From Paraglaciecola sp. L1A13 (lineage in GTDB: Bacteria > Pseudomonadota > Gammaproteobacteria > Enterobacterales > Alteromonadaceae), in assembly GCF_009796745.1 (NCBI RefSeq), contig NZ_CP047024.1, positions 3,472,001-3,536,000 on the forward strand: a DNA stretch of 64,000 bases. Reading direction: 5' to 3'. The notes under the pieces are model-generated. The model did not search any database. It saw only the letters and a program-made list of their open reading frames with translations, and was not told where the DNA came from. A program made the translations under genes and the position numbers. Shown piece after piece: positions 39,652 to 49,096 of this stretch (the first letter of the stretch is position 1; each line of letters opens with the position of its first letter).

Positions 39652-42600
39652 ATGCTAAAAAATATACGTCTACACTTAGAAAAAGATGAAGAAAAACAAG
39701 CTACTCTTGATGATGTTCTGGCGAAAAAAATTGTCGAAACGCGCAGAAATAACATCAATGCATTTCAGCGAAATATCCCATCGCTTCTTCCGTACATTAC
39801 GCAGTCTAAGCTCAGTAGTTTATCTTTGTTTAACAATAAGTATGGCGAAACTAACATTGTTGACTATGGCGTAGGCAGAACACTTTATGGCTTTCATCCA
39901 CAACAAGAGATAGAGCAACAAGTATACCAAGCTCTGCGCCGCTGCCCGCGTATCGATCTCGTTCATCCAAATGAACATGTAATTCAATTAGAAGATTCTT
40001 CTATTTCTTTTGACTATACACAGCTTAAGAGCTTTAAAGTTGAGCAAGCACAAAGCCCAATGAGCGAAGAAGTTGAATGTCTTATTGTATTGGGATGCGG
40101 TCTTGGCCTGCATATAAAACAATTACTTGAAAGTCGTATTATCAAAAATTTGATTATATATGAGCCTGAAATCCAATACTTTCAGTGTTCGACTATGGCC
40201 ATATCATGGTCAGATATATTCGCGCTCGCCAAGGACAAGGGGACAACTATATTCCTTCAAATCGAAAAAGATGGTAGAGACCTATTAAATGATATTAACG
40301 AACTAAAAAGACACACTTCACTATCAAGCTTTAATATCTACAAGCACTATAATCATGAGATTTTCGATTCACTTTATCGCGATATATGTGAGCGAGACTG
40401 GAATGACATATTTAGTCGTGGCTTCACTATCACTTCAATTATAAATAAACTCGAATATATTCCGACATGGACACCTAAAATTGACTTGTCAAAACAGTCT
40501 CCAGTGTCAACTGAAAGTAAGTTATTAGAAACAAACCTTAAAGCATTTGAAAAATACTTCCCAAATATCCATAAGCAGTACAAAGATTATAAACCAAAAT
40601 TTTGGTTGCCAATCAACAGCCAAGCCAACGAAATTAATTTACTCAAAGCCCAAGGTCTATACTCCTGGTACGGTGAATCCCCTAAGCAAGATTGTGTATT
40701 AAACTTTGACAACTTTAGCGAACAACCGAATAAAGATGGCTTAGTTTTAGGTTATTCCGGCACAAAACTAGCTCACTATATCCATTACCAATTTGTAAAT
40801 GAAACACAAAAATTATTAGAAGATGCTAAAGAAGAAATAGGTGCACTGCCTGATAAGGTCTCATCAATAATCATGTTTGGCCTAGGCGTAGGCTATCAAT
40901 TAGAAAAATTACTTGATGAACATAGTGTTGAAAAACTATTTATTTGTGAACCTAACCCTGATTTTTTCTATGCTTCACTCTTTGCCATAGACTGGCAAAA
41001 AATCTTCGAAAAAGTCGAAAGTTCAGATTCACGTATTTACTTAAATATAGGCGACGATGGTACGAATTTGTTCAGAGACCTATTGAGCCAATTCAACGTA
41101 ATAGGTCCTTATATTCTCAACAGTACCTACTTTTACCAAAGTTATTACAATGCATCTTTAAATTCTGCCATAAGCCAGCTCAGAGAGCAGTTGAAAATAG
41201 TTATATCCATGGGCGAATACTTTGATCACGCATACTATGGCATCGCTCACACAAAAGAAGGCATGAGGCGAAAAACACCTACATTATGCGCCAAGCCCGC
41301 AGAAAAACTCAGTTATGACGACAAAGATGTGCCTATATTTATTATTGGTAACGGCCCGTCTCTAGACAACTCGATTGAAGCCATTAAAGAATGGCAAAGC
41401 CAAGCAATAGTTGTGAGTTGCGGCACCGCACTGCAAGCTTTACATAGGCATGGCATCACCCCAGACTTTCATGCAGAGATAGAACAAAACCGCAGTACCT
41501 TTGATTGGGCTGTATTAATTGGCGATCTGAACTACCTAAAAAACATCACTCTAATATCCTGCAACGGCATACATCCGGACACCTGCGATCTATATAAAAA
41601 TGTAATGGTTGCCTTTAAAGAAGGTGAATCATCAACAATCTCGGCACTAAACGTTTTAGGGCGAGAGAACTTCACAACACTGTTAAACGCCTACCCAACG
41701 GTTAGTAATTTTGCCATCGATTTATTCAGCACCATCGGGTTTACCAGTATCTACCTCATTGGTGTCGATTTAGGTTTCGTCGATGTAAAACATCATCATT
41801 CAAAATCATCTGGTTATTATCAAGATAGCGGGCAAGAAACATACGATTACGCAGCAACCGCTAACACCTCATTGATAGTGCCGGGAAATTTCCGCTCTAT
41901 CGTAAACACCAAACATGAATTTAAAGTTTCTAAACAAGTCATAGAACAAGTGACTGGAGCAAAACCAAAATGGCAAGAGTTTTACAATTGCAGTGATGGT
42001 GCAAAAATTCAAGGGGCTTTACCAATAAGGCCTGATGAACTGTTGATAGTGGCAACGCCTCTACAAAAAATACACGCTATTAAAAAGCTAAATACCACTA
42101 TTTTCTCAAACAGTAATTTAGATGATTATGTGGAGAAATTTGAAGCGTTATTTTCTCAAGAACTATTGATTGCGGAACTTAACGAGTTTGAAATACTGTT
42201 AGGTAAAGAGATTAGTACCAGAGAAGATATTGAATTTATCATCAATAAACAAAGAGAAATTTTATTTAGATCGTATAAGAATGGAAAGTCACTGTTATTT
42301 TATTATTTGTATGGGACTGTGAATTATGCGAATGCGATACTCACTAAATTAATGAGTATAAATTTTGAGGATAACTCATTTATAGTCAACCTCGCGCATG
42401 CCAAAAATCATTGGTTTGAAACAATAAAAAAAATAAAGTTGGAATTATTAAATACTAACGATGAAACTTCCGATGTTTCGACCTACAACGTCATCATAAG
42501 AGAATTAGAGTATTTAAAATTAAATTACAAAAATGAAGACTTAATCATTATTACTGATGACTTTTATTTCGAAAAGATTTCCTTATACTTTTTGAAGCTT

Positions 42601-43173
42601 AACTCACCTTGGTTAAAGGTATCTATCTTGACATTATCGGAGAGTGAAAATCAACAATACTTACCAGGTTATTGTATTTACTTCATAACTAAAAAAATTA
42701 AAAAACTACCAATTATAGGAAAAATTAGTACAATCTTTGTAACCAACTCAATTGATTCATTAAATCTAACGGATAAAAACAATGTCACTTATTTCGCATT
42801 CCCAAATATCTACGATGAATATGTTTTTAAAGACTCAATCTGGATTGTGCGACAAGCAATAAGAGCATGCTTAAACGCACATAAAGCATCTATAATATTA
42901 CCTAGATATTGGAGTTCCATAGTAGAACCTTTTAATAATGATAATTTCTCCTTACTCAATGATAAATATTTTTCTATAGATTTTAATTCATACATTTGTT
43001 TATATAACCAAGACCAGCCACCTTCTAACAAATCGAAAAATGGCACCATAGGTAAAGTAATACACAGAAAATTATTAATTAAAGATTTATTAATGCCGCT
43101 AATCTCTAACGAAGAAATGAAATCCATGAAAGAGCGTCATTTAGAGATTAAGCGAAAGATATTAGATAGTTAA
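39652..43173 (+). CDS. Maf-type flagellin glycosyltransferase (DUF115 / 6-hydroxymethylpterin pyrophosphokinase-like)
   Basis: Maf proteins transfer nonulosonic acids such as pseudaminic acid to Ser/Thr of flagellin in the cytoplasm. The 1173-residue protein has the DUF115 core from about 560 with the signature IIGNGPSLDNSIE and GITPDFHAEIEQNRST near 610. Upstream are two similar Rossmann-like modules. The first has LGCGLGLHIKQLL near 148 then YEPEIQYF and ISWSDIF; the second has FGLGVGYQLEKLL near 407 then CEPNPDFF and IDWQKIF. This internal duplication makes it larger than many Maf proteins. The C-terminal 300 residues are AT-rich and unassigned. The Pse-type locus 20 kb away would supply the donor sugar. 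Confidence 0.85.
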   Translation: MLKNIRLHLEKDEEKQATLDDVLAKKIVETRRNNINAFQRNIPSLLPYITQSKLSSLSLFNNKYGETNIVDYGVGRTLYGFHPQQEIEQQVYQALRRCPRIDLVHPNEHVIQLEDSSISFDYTQLKSFKVEQAQSPMSEEVECLIVLGCGLGLHIKQLLESRIIKNLIIYEPEIQYFQCSTMAISWSDIFALAKDKGTTIFLQIEKDGRDLLNDINELKRHTSLSSFNIYKHYNHEIFDSLYRDICERDWNDIFSRGFTITSIINKLEYIPTWTPKIDLSKQSPVSTESKLLETNLKAFEKYFPNIHKQYKDYKPKFWLPINSQANEINLLKAQGLYSWYGESPKQDCVLNFDNFSEQPNKDGLVLGYSGTKLAHYIHYQFVNETQKLLEDAKEEIGALPDKVSSIIMFGLGVGYQLEKLLDEHSVEKLFICEPNPDFFYASLFAIDWQKIFEKVESSDSRIYLNIGDDGTNLFRDLLSQFNVIGPYILNSTYFYQSYYNASLNSAISQLREQLKIVISMGEYFDHAYYGIAHTKEGMRRKTPTLCAKPAEKLSYDDKDVPIFIIGNGPSLDNSIEAIKEWQSQAIVVSCGTALQALHRHGITPDFHAEIEQNRSTFDWAVLIGDLNYLKNITLISCNGIHPDTCDLYKNVMVAFKEGESSTISALNVLGRENFTTLLNAYPTVSNFAIDLFSTIGFTSIYLIGVDLGFVDVKHHHSKSSGYYQDSGQETYDYAATANTSLIVPGNFRSIVNTKHEFKVSKQVIEQVTGAKPKWQEFYNCSDGAKIQGALPIRPDELLIVATPLQKIHAIKKLNTTIFSNSNLDDYVEKFEALFSQELLIAELNEFEILLGKEISTREDIEFIINKQREILFRSYKNGKSLLFYYLYGTVNYANAILTKLMSINFEDNSFIVNLAHAKNHWFETIKKIKLELLNTNDETSDVSTYNVIIRELEYLKLNYKNEDLIIITDDFYFEKISLYFLKLNSPWLKVSILTLSESENQQYLPGYCIYFITKKIKKLPIIGKISTIFVTNSIDSLNLTDKNNVTYFAFPNIYDEYVFKDSIWIVRQAIRACLNAHKASIILPRYWSSIVEPFNNDNFSLLNDKYFSIDFNSYICLYNQDQPPSNKSKNGTIGKVIHRKLLIKDLLMPLISNEEMKSMKERHLEIKRKILDS

Positions 43174-43468
43174 CAGCAGTTAGACGTGGTCTTTCACTCA
43201 ATTAGAAAAGATCTACAATAAAGGTAAGTAAGAAGTTAGCATACACGGCAGGAAAAAACGCCTTCGATGGTGTTAACTGCCACTTGCCGTGTCACAAATA
43301 CCCATTAAGTGTTGGGAGCCAACGCATTGGTTGATAGTTGGGGCTTATAACTAAGTGTTGTCAATACCATAGATAATATGTACAGAGCGAATGGAGAAAA
43401 AGCGATAAAGACGTATTGCTAACTCCGCAGCCGCTAACCCTTTATAATTGGAGAAATATAATAATTTC

Positions 43469-44830
43469 ATGATACAGCGTATTCTTATCACTTATGATTT
43501 CTTATCAACATCTACGCAAAGAGGATTAATAAATCAAGCTAATATTTTTAGTATTTTCGTAACTTTACTGAAAAAACTGAACTTGACTGTCGACAGTAAA
43601 ATAAATAATTTCAGTCGAGAGGATTTCTTTTCACTTAATAAAATTAAATTAAAAAATGATCTTTATCAAGATATTTGCTTAGCAGATATTACGACCCAAG
43701 GCCGAAATTATTTGGTGGATAAAGTCAAGCAATACGATATCATTATCGGATGTGAGCTTACTTCAAATACTCGCGACATTTTATCCGATATTGACGTTAT
43801 TTATATTGACATTTGGTTGTCACCCATTCGGTTTTATAAAGACGTGATGTTCGAGTTCAGCTCTAACAACATGGTGATTTTAGAAAAACTGCGAAGCTTT
43901 AAATTCGATAATAGAAAATTGTACAAGCAAGTAGACTCTTTACGTCAGCATAATCAAAATTTCTTAACTCAGTTTGTTGCAAAACCAAATAGTTGTTTGC
44001 TTGTTGGTCAAATGTTGCAAGATAAATCTGTTCTTTATAATGAACGATTTTTAAATTTTATTGATTATGAAAAAAATATAAAAAAACTTTCTCAAGATTT
44101 TGAACGAGTATACTTACTTAAGCATCCTTATTTGAATATGCAAGATTTTAAGCCTATTCAACAACAATTGGAAAAAATACAAAACGTAGTTTTCCTACAG
44201 AACATAAATACTTATCAGTTATTACTGCAGCCAGAAATAACCTGTGTAGCTGGTATTTCATCGTCGGTGATCAGTGAGTCCGAGTATTTTAACAAAAAAT
44301 CAATTTTTTTTCATAAACCTGTTATAGATCCTGAATATATAAGGATATTTAAAGATTATTGCAGTACTCAGTTTTGGGCCAGCATTTTGAATGTAGGTAA
44401 CAATAGTAACATTGTCTACTTTATGGAAGATAACTTCTTTAGACTGAAATATGGTATGAGCTACTCATATGAAGTTTTTATGCCTAATGATTTATCAATA
44501 AAAACCGATGTTAAAGAAAAATATGTAAGTTTGATAAACCTTTATCAATTTATTCAAGATTTAGATCGTTCGCAAGATTATATATTATATGGATTAGGTT
44601 CGGTTGGAATGCTGCTATTTCCACATATATGCGATAATCTCGTCGCTATAGTTGACAAAGTAAAAAGTGAAAAAATTAGTGAATACAAAAATATCCCGGT
44701 GATTCCAATCACTAGCATTGAGAATTTCTCTGATAGTAAAATTCTAATCTCTGCATTTCTGTATAATAATGAAATACTGTTTGATTTGCAGGATTTCTCA
44801 AACCCGATTATTATTATTGATGGTTTGTGA
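43469..44830 (+). CDS. Unassigned glycosyltransferase-like protein with C-terminal Rossmann-like segment
   Basis: I do not recognise a named family with certainty. The N-terminal 340 residues look like a GT-B type capsule/polysialyltransferase-like protein: RVYLLKHPYLNM near 217-228 and CVAGISSSVISESEYFNKKSI-type sequence near 270-290, which is read in other GT-B enzymes as the donor-binding region. Residues about 375-450 form a separate nucleotide-binding-like unit (DYILYGLGSVGMLLFPHI, then VIPITSIENF). The frame opens at TTG 43448, but ATG 43469 with GGAG upstream is preferred (453 residues). It lies between Maf and the sulfotransferase gene and is very AT-rich. Confidence 0.55.
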   Translation: MIQRILITYDFLSTSTQRGLINQANIFSIFVTLLKKLNLTVDSKINNFSREDFFSLNKIKLKNDLYQDICLADITTQGRNYLVDKVKQYDIIIGCELTSNTRDILSDIDVIYIDIWLSPIRFYKDVMFEFSSNNMVILEKLRSFKFDNRKLYKQVDSLRQHNQNFLTQFVAKPNSCLLVGQMLQDKSVLYNERFLNFIDYEKNIKKLSQDFERVYLLKHPYLNMQDFKPIQQQLEKIQNVVFLQNINTYQLLLQPEITCVAGISSSVISESEYFNKKSIFFHKPVIDPEYIRIFKDYCSTQFWASILNVGNNSNIVYFMEDNFFRLKYGMSYSYEVFMPNDLSIKTDVKEKYVSLINLYQFIQDLDRSQDYILYGLGSVGMLLFPHICDNLVAIVDKVKSEKISEYKNIPVIPITSIENFSDSKILISAFLYNNEILFDLQDFSNPIIIIDGL

Positions 44831-45157
44831 AGAGGCTCTAGTGTTTAATTAACAAAAAGCAAGTAACTCTAATACCCCCCCTTTATTCATTTAATTTCGT
44901 TACCTACGTCATTGAATTTCATTACTTTCTAATGTAACTTCAATAAAAAATTTAACTTAAATTTCTTTATTATTTCGTTCCATTAAATATAAAACGTCAT
45001 TTACTGTTAGAATATTATGTAAAAATCTGTATCGAAGGGTTTGTACATGAAGCTAATATTTTTATATTTTCAATGAACCGATGGCTCATCGCTAAAATTC
45101 AAAAATCTTAATCCCGATAGAATAATTTAGTAAAAACAATAAATATAGGTTTTAGAT
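44831..45157. other. AT-rich intergenic region, no gene seen
   Basis: About 330 bases between two plus-strand genes. Very AT-rich, with no open frame, RNA gene or strong hairpin that I can support. It probably holds the promoter of the sulfotransferase gene. Confidence 0.4.
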
Positions 45158-46009
45158 ATGATAGAACACAGTTTTGTAAAGTTCGTTCCAGGTGTTTATG
45201 TTGTGTACTTGTCAGTACCCAAGGTAGCTAGCAGCAGTATTAGCCATAGCCTTCTTATGGAGGTGCCATCAGTTCATAAAAATATTTGGGAACATAGTAA
45301 TACAGGTAAAGCATTAACTAATCGACGAGCTGTGACGTTGCCATACCCGCGACTACCAATATTCACATTCGTACGTAATCCAATCGATAAATTTACTTCT
45401 TACTATCGTGACAAATTTGTTGGTGGTAGGAAAGACGGATTTGAACTAAGTTATCTCACGTATCTAGGATTCGATCCTTTTATGAATATGGATGAGATGG
45501 TGTCCCATATGATGACCATTCCTGTGATTGAGATGGAGCATCATGCTCAGCCTCAATATAGAATTCTAATCAAACATGGTCAACTATTGCCGGACTTCAT
45601 TGGTCACTTTGAAAGAATGGATGAGTTATGGGCGCAAATTGCGCAAATGTCGTTGGTTGATCTACAACTAGGTCAGCGTCGTAATAATACATCAGAAAAA
45701 ACAGTTGAACCTATTTCAGCTCAATCAATGTCGGCATTATGCCAATACTATTCAATCGACTTTGCATTATTTAATTATCCCAAACCTAATTACGGCGAAC
45801 CCCATATATCCGTGCCTGAAGCTTCAGACGCATTAGATAAAAATTGTATTAATGATTTCCGACAACAAATAGAGAATAAGAATAAACGTTGGAAAACTTT
45901 TACAGAGAAACTCACTGATAGCGAGTTTAAAAATAGTTATTTAATAAAAATGAAAGACCAGTTTAATCAATATTTGTTGGCAGAGTATCAGAATATTCAA
46001 AAGCAGTGA
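45158..46009 (+). CDS. Carbohydrate-type sulfotransferase family protein
   Basis: A 283-residue protein with the two PAPS-binding signatures of sulfotransferases. The 5'-phosphosulfate loop is SVPKVASSSISHSLL at about 19-33 and the 3'-phosphate motif is TFVRNPIDKFTSYYRDKF at about 70-87. It would move sulfate from PAPS to a hydroxyl, probably of a sugar, given its place beside Maf and a glycosyltransferase-like gene. The acceptor is unknown. No PAPS synthesis genes are nearby. A hairpin follows the gene. Confidence 0.8.
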   Translation: MIEHSFVKFVPGVYVVYLSVPKVASSSISHSLLMEVPSVHKNIWEHSNTGKALTNRRAVTLPYPRLPIFTFVRNPIDKFTSYYRDKFVGGRKDGFELSYLTYLGFDPFMNMDEMVSHMMTIPVIEMEHHAQPQYRILIKHGQLLPDFIGHFERMDELWAQIAQMSLVDLQLGQRRNNTSEKTVEPISAQSMSALCQYYSIDFALFNYPKPNYGEPHISVPEASDALDKNCINDFRQQIENKNKRWKTFTEKLTDSEFKNSYLIKMKDQFNQYLLAEYQNIQKQ

Positions 46010-46097
46010 AATTCTCACTAAATCATTTTTCATTACAACATGAAAATGATAGTGATTATCTACTTCGACTAAATATTTCGCCAAACGCTTAATTTTT

Positions 46098-46126
46098 CAT
46101 AACGGGTTTTTATCAAACCCGTTATG
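46098..46126 (+). terminator. Strong hairpin after the sulfotransferase gene
   Basis: Perfect 12-bp stem (46098-46109 with 46115-46126, five-base loop) about 90 bases past the stop. The U run is not immediate (a T5 tract follows nine bases later), so termination efficiency is uncertain. Confidence 0.55.
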
Positions 46127-46195
46127 ATTACCGTATTTTTCGAGCAAAGATCTTTGCTTTTGGCGATTAATTTTAAGGAGTGTATGAACCAGTAA

Positions 46196-46363
46196 CGCTC
46201 CTATGAAATTGGAATAGCTCTGCGTTACATTGAATTCAGAACAGCAGAAAAAAATACACGTTTATGGTCTCACTTGAAACCTATTACTTTACCTAATGAG
46301 CAAGAACCCCAAACCTTATGGCATGCATTGCTGGCCCAAGTACCAGTCAGTCCGAGATTTTGA
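46196..46363 (+). other. Unidentified open-frame remnant
   Basis: Fifty-five codons without an ATG, ending at TGA 46361-46363. The conceptual peptide (SYEIGIALRYIEFRTAEKN, then TLWHALLAQVPV) looks protein-like rather than random, but I cannot place it. It lies in a gene-poor stretch with a transposase scar, so a decayed gene fragment is the simplest view. A 16-bp perfect palindrome lies just to its left at 46143-46158. Confidence 0.3.
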
Positions 46364-46448
46364 TAATATCATCGCGCTATATAGACTAATAGCAGTAGTA
46401 TATTTCGCTTACCAGAAAAACTCTTTATGCAAAACTCTGGGAAGGTGC

Positions 46449-46655
46449 TTATGTTTGACTATCTTTCATCGTTGAAAAGACTTCACCGCTATGTTGCCAT
46501 ATCTTGTGGGGTGACGGTATTCCTGTTCGGGCTCTTTCATCAGAGTGATGATGTAACCATCTGTCTCGCTGATATTATACTGCGCTGCTCATGGCCTGTT
46601 CACGAGTAAACACAAGATTTAGCACTCCAGCTTCCCATTGTTTTAAAATCGCCAT
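46449..46655 (-). pseudogene. Decayed IS3-family transposase OrfA fragment
   Basis: On the minus strand the conceptual peptide MAILKQWEAGV, then TREQAMSSAV, a stop, then YQRDRWLHHHSDE parallels the OrfA helix-turn-helix of IS3-family elements (pattern AILKQ.EAGV...CREHGMSSATFYKW..KYGG). An in-frame TAA at 46575-46577 and the lost downstream similarity show decay. No OrfB or terminal repeats are seen nearby. This marks an old insertion at the boundary between the two glycan-related blocks. Confidence 0.55.
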
Positions 46656-46801
46656 GGTTTGGTTATTACTGCATCTCGATATTTTCACACAGACTCTCTG
46701 CGAAAATTTTCTATTTTTGACTTAAACTATTTTTCGACGGGATTAAAATAAAATCTTTTTTAAAATGAGTATTTGTTAAAACAGTTCCACGTTACGAAGA
46801 A

Positions 46802-47488
46802 TCATTCTCCATACCAATTATGACTATAGATATTTCCGTCAAACCCTTGCTTTACAAAGGATGGCACAAACGGGGCTAACTTTTCCAAATCCCCATTTGC
46901 AAAACGTAAACTATCTGGCAGTTTGATACTCTTTTTCTTGAAAATGACGCTAATATTGTAGCCGTACTGTAGAACAGCTATCTGGCTGCAATCCATTCCA
47001 GCCAACACTAGGTTATAAATTAAAGTTCCAGCATTCCATAACGTAACATGCCCCCCTACGACCTCATGTTTAAGGGGGGGAACTGTAATCGCAATGACAC
47101 CATCTTCTTTCACTATATCTTTAATTTTAAGTAAGAAATTATGGGGATTTAACTGATGTTCCAATACATGAGCACACCAAACACAATCAAACTGTTCTAC
47201 TATGGTAAATGTCATAAAATCTGTCTCGATAAAATTCATATTTTTAGCAAAATCATCTAAATCTAATGACGCGTGACGATTATAATCAATTGCAGTAACT
47301 TGTTTGCTGTTTTCTAATAAAACTCTACTGTGCCATCCAGGACCACACCCTACATCAATTACGCTATTGAACTCAAAGTCATCAAGCAATTTCTGCATTG
47401 CTTGACCTGAAGTAGAATATTCAAGTAAAGATATAAATTCGTCACGTAGCGGTCTAATGTGCTGCTTGAGTGTGTTTGTTGCCAACAT
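46802..47488 (-). CDS. Class I SAM-dependent methyltransferase
   Basis: A 228-residue protein with motif I VIDVGCGPGWHSRVLL at about 40-55, acidic AIDYN near 68 and CVWCAHVLEHQLNPHNFL near 107-125, the latter typical of Methyltransf_11/UbiE-like enzymes. The substrate is unknown. It lies at the downstream end of the glycan operon but is separated from it by 336 bases, so it may have its own promoter. Sugar or acyl O-methylation is plausible from context only. Confidence 0.7.
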   Translation of the reverse strand: MLATNTLKQHIRPLRDEFISLLEYSTSGQAMQKLLDDFEFNSVIDVGCGPGWHSRVLLENSKQVTAIDYNRHASLDLDDFAKNMNFIETDFMTFTIVEQFDCVWCAHVLEHQLNPHNFLLKIKDIVKEDGVIAITVPPLKHEVVGGHVTLWNAGTLIYNLVLAGMDCSQIAVLQYGYNISVIFKKKSIKLPDSLRFANGDLEKLAPFVPSFVKQGFDGNIYSHNWYGE

Positions 47489-47824
47489 ATTTTAAACTTC
47501 CCTTGGAAGGTTATTGAAAATGGTACAGGCCAAACTTATCATTTGTTACCGTAACATTTAACTTAACGAGAACTAAAGCTTATTATTTGGTCGTTGTAAT
47601 GGGACTCTGTGATTACTTATAAGAGATCTACCAATATCAGATAGAAGTATTTTTATCATGCGATGAATATTAAAGATGATAAGTACACAATATTCTGTGG
47701 AAACACGCATTATTTTTACTTTCTAAACGTTATTTTCTTAATACTGGTTTTACAGCTCTCAAAGAATCTCTTGCATAATATTATGTAAAACAAGAGTGCT
47801 TAACAAACCAATTGGAATGTTATT
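47489..47824. other. Intergenic region, no gene seen
   Basis: About 336 AT-rich bases between two methyltransferase genes on the same strand. I see no open frame worth calling, no RNA gene and no clear terminator. Confidence 0.4.
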
Positions 47825-49096
47825 TTACGTTAAGCAATCCAGTATACATTGTCGAAGCTCAGCTCCCCCCCCTCCCCGACAATATTCCGGCTTATAGGGG
47901 TCAATAACATTTGAGTCCCAATCTTTACTGATCAAATGCATTTTAGCCCTAGTGGGTGCAAAGAGCGGTGTCATAAACACAGTCATGTCTGTTGATGGTA
48001 ATAAACGACTGCAGTGTATAGTAGCCCCTAGGTAGGTGTGTCCCGCTAACTCCAAATCAAATAAGAGTAGCGTTTCATCGTCAAGTGCTTCGATAAGCTC
48101 AGGGTGATTATTTAGTAAAGCATAAGCATCTCCGCCGACTCCCCACAAACCGGCTCTGCCTTTAGATTTTATGGTTTCTAAAATCATTCCTGATAATGAT
48201 TTGTGCTGTATCTGAGTTTCTTTAAATTGTTGACAGACAACGTTTGAAGCATTTTCTGTCACTTTTTGAGAGATGGTTTTGACCTCTGCTTTCTCTAATA
48301 TGAGCAATACTCTAGGTGTCGTTCTGGTCATGATCTGTTTGCTTGCGATAATGCGAAAACCAGCTTGCTGAGCGATCATGTCTAGCGTACTAAGTGAGAA
48401 ATAATGAATGTGCTGACCATGAACAACATTTGTAAAAGCTATATCTGATAAGTCAGTGTTCGGGCTGCAGTCAGGTACTTCTATAAATACTTTACCTGTG
48501 TTTGATAATTGCTTCTGAATATTTTGAAGAAAAAGTACTGGGTCAACAACATGCTCTAAAACATGCGTGCTGATCGCCAGATCAATTCCATCCGGCCAAT
48601 ATTGTTTGGGCATTTCATCAATTGAATTTAGATCCCAAGGAAGCGATCCAATCTTTGGATCATCAATAACAGGGTTAAAATCAACGCCCGTCATGGCCAT
48701 TTTTGGCAAAACTTGCTTCTTCATTTCACTAAAAATATTGCCCGCACCGCATCCAAAATCGACAATATTGCCCCCTTCTAATAAATAGGGCTTAAAGAAG
48801 TTTATCATTTGTTGATAAGGAGAAAGTTCACTCCCTGTTGCTTCAATAAACATGGATGGCTCTCTGACATCCGAGAAGTAAAGTTTATTAAATATTTGCT
48901 CGTCATACACTGTCATCATCTGAACATGGCCACAACAATGGCACTCACCTATGGGTAGGATCAGTTCTTGACGATTTAATTCTTGTTGAGTTTTATCCCA
49001 AATACCACTCGCTAACGTATCAAGCTGACGCCAGTTTTTATCTTTGCAGACTTGGCACCTTTGCTGTTCGTAATTAGGCTCCATGAACTCACTCAC
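47825..49096 (-). CDS. Methyltransferase with N-terminal zinc motif (NDP-sugar C-methyltransferase-like architecture), copy 1
   Basis: The 423 residues begin with a four-cysteine zinc motif (CQVC at 14-17 and CHCC at about 53-56), then a SAM-binding domain with IVDFGCGAGNIFSEM near 112-126 and STHVLEHVVDPVLFL near 168. A C-terminal domain follows with GLWGVGGDAYALL near 315, which is the Methyltransf_13/14-type layout seen in sugar C-methyltransferases such as TylCIII. It is clearly related to the next gene upstream (49089-50297) and overlaps it by eight bases. Whether it acts on sugar, acyl chain or protein is unknown. Confidence 0.7.
   Translation of the reverse strand: MSEFMEPNYEQQRCQVCKDKNWRQLDTLASGIWDKTQQELNRQELILPIGECHCCGHVQMMTVYDEQIFNKLYFSDVREPSMFIEATGSELSPYQQMINFFKPYLLEGGNIVDFGCGAGNIFSEMKKQVLPKMAMTGVDFNPVIDDPKIGSLPWDLNSIDEMPKQYWPDGIDLAISTHVLEHVVDPVLFLQNIQKQLSNTGKVFIEVPDCSPNTDLSDIAFTNVVHGQHIHYFSLSTLDMIAQQAGFRIIASKQIMTRTTPRVLLILEKAEVKTISQKVTENASNVVCQQFKETQIQHKSLSGMILETIKSKGRAGLWGVGGDAYALLNNHPELIEALDDETLLLFDLELAGHTYLGATIHCSRLLPSTDMTVFMTPLFAPTRAKMHLISKDWDSNVIDPYKPEYCRGGGGAELRQCILDCLT

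Noticed and set aside
43216..43400. Possible integron attC-like site after maf (inverted ACACGGCA/TGCCGTGT arms and TTATAAC-like core)
   Set aside because: No GTTRRRY core at the right distance, and no integrase or cassette array. The arms alone are about 50 bases apart and unconvincing.
46427..46609. 60-codon plus-strand open frame
   Set aside because: It is the antisense shadow of the decayed IS3 OrfA and has no supporting features.
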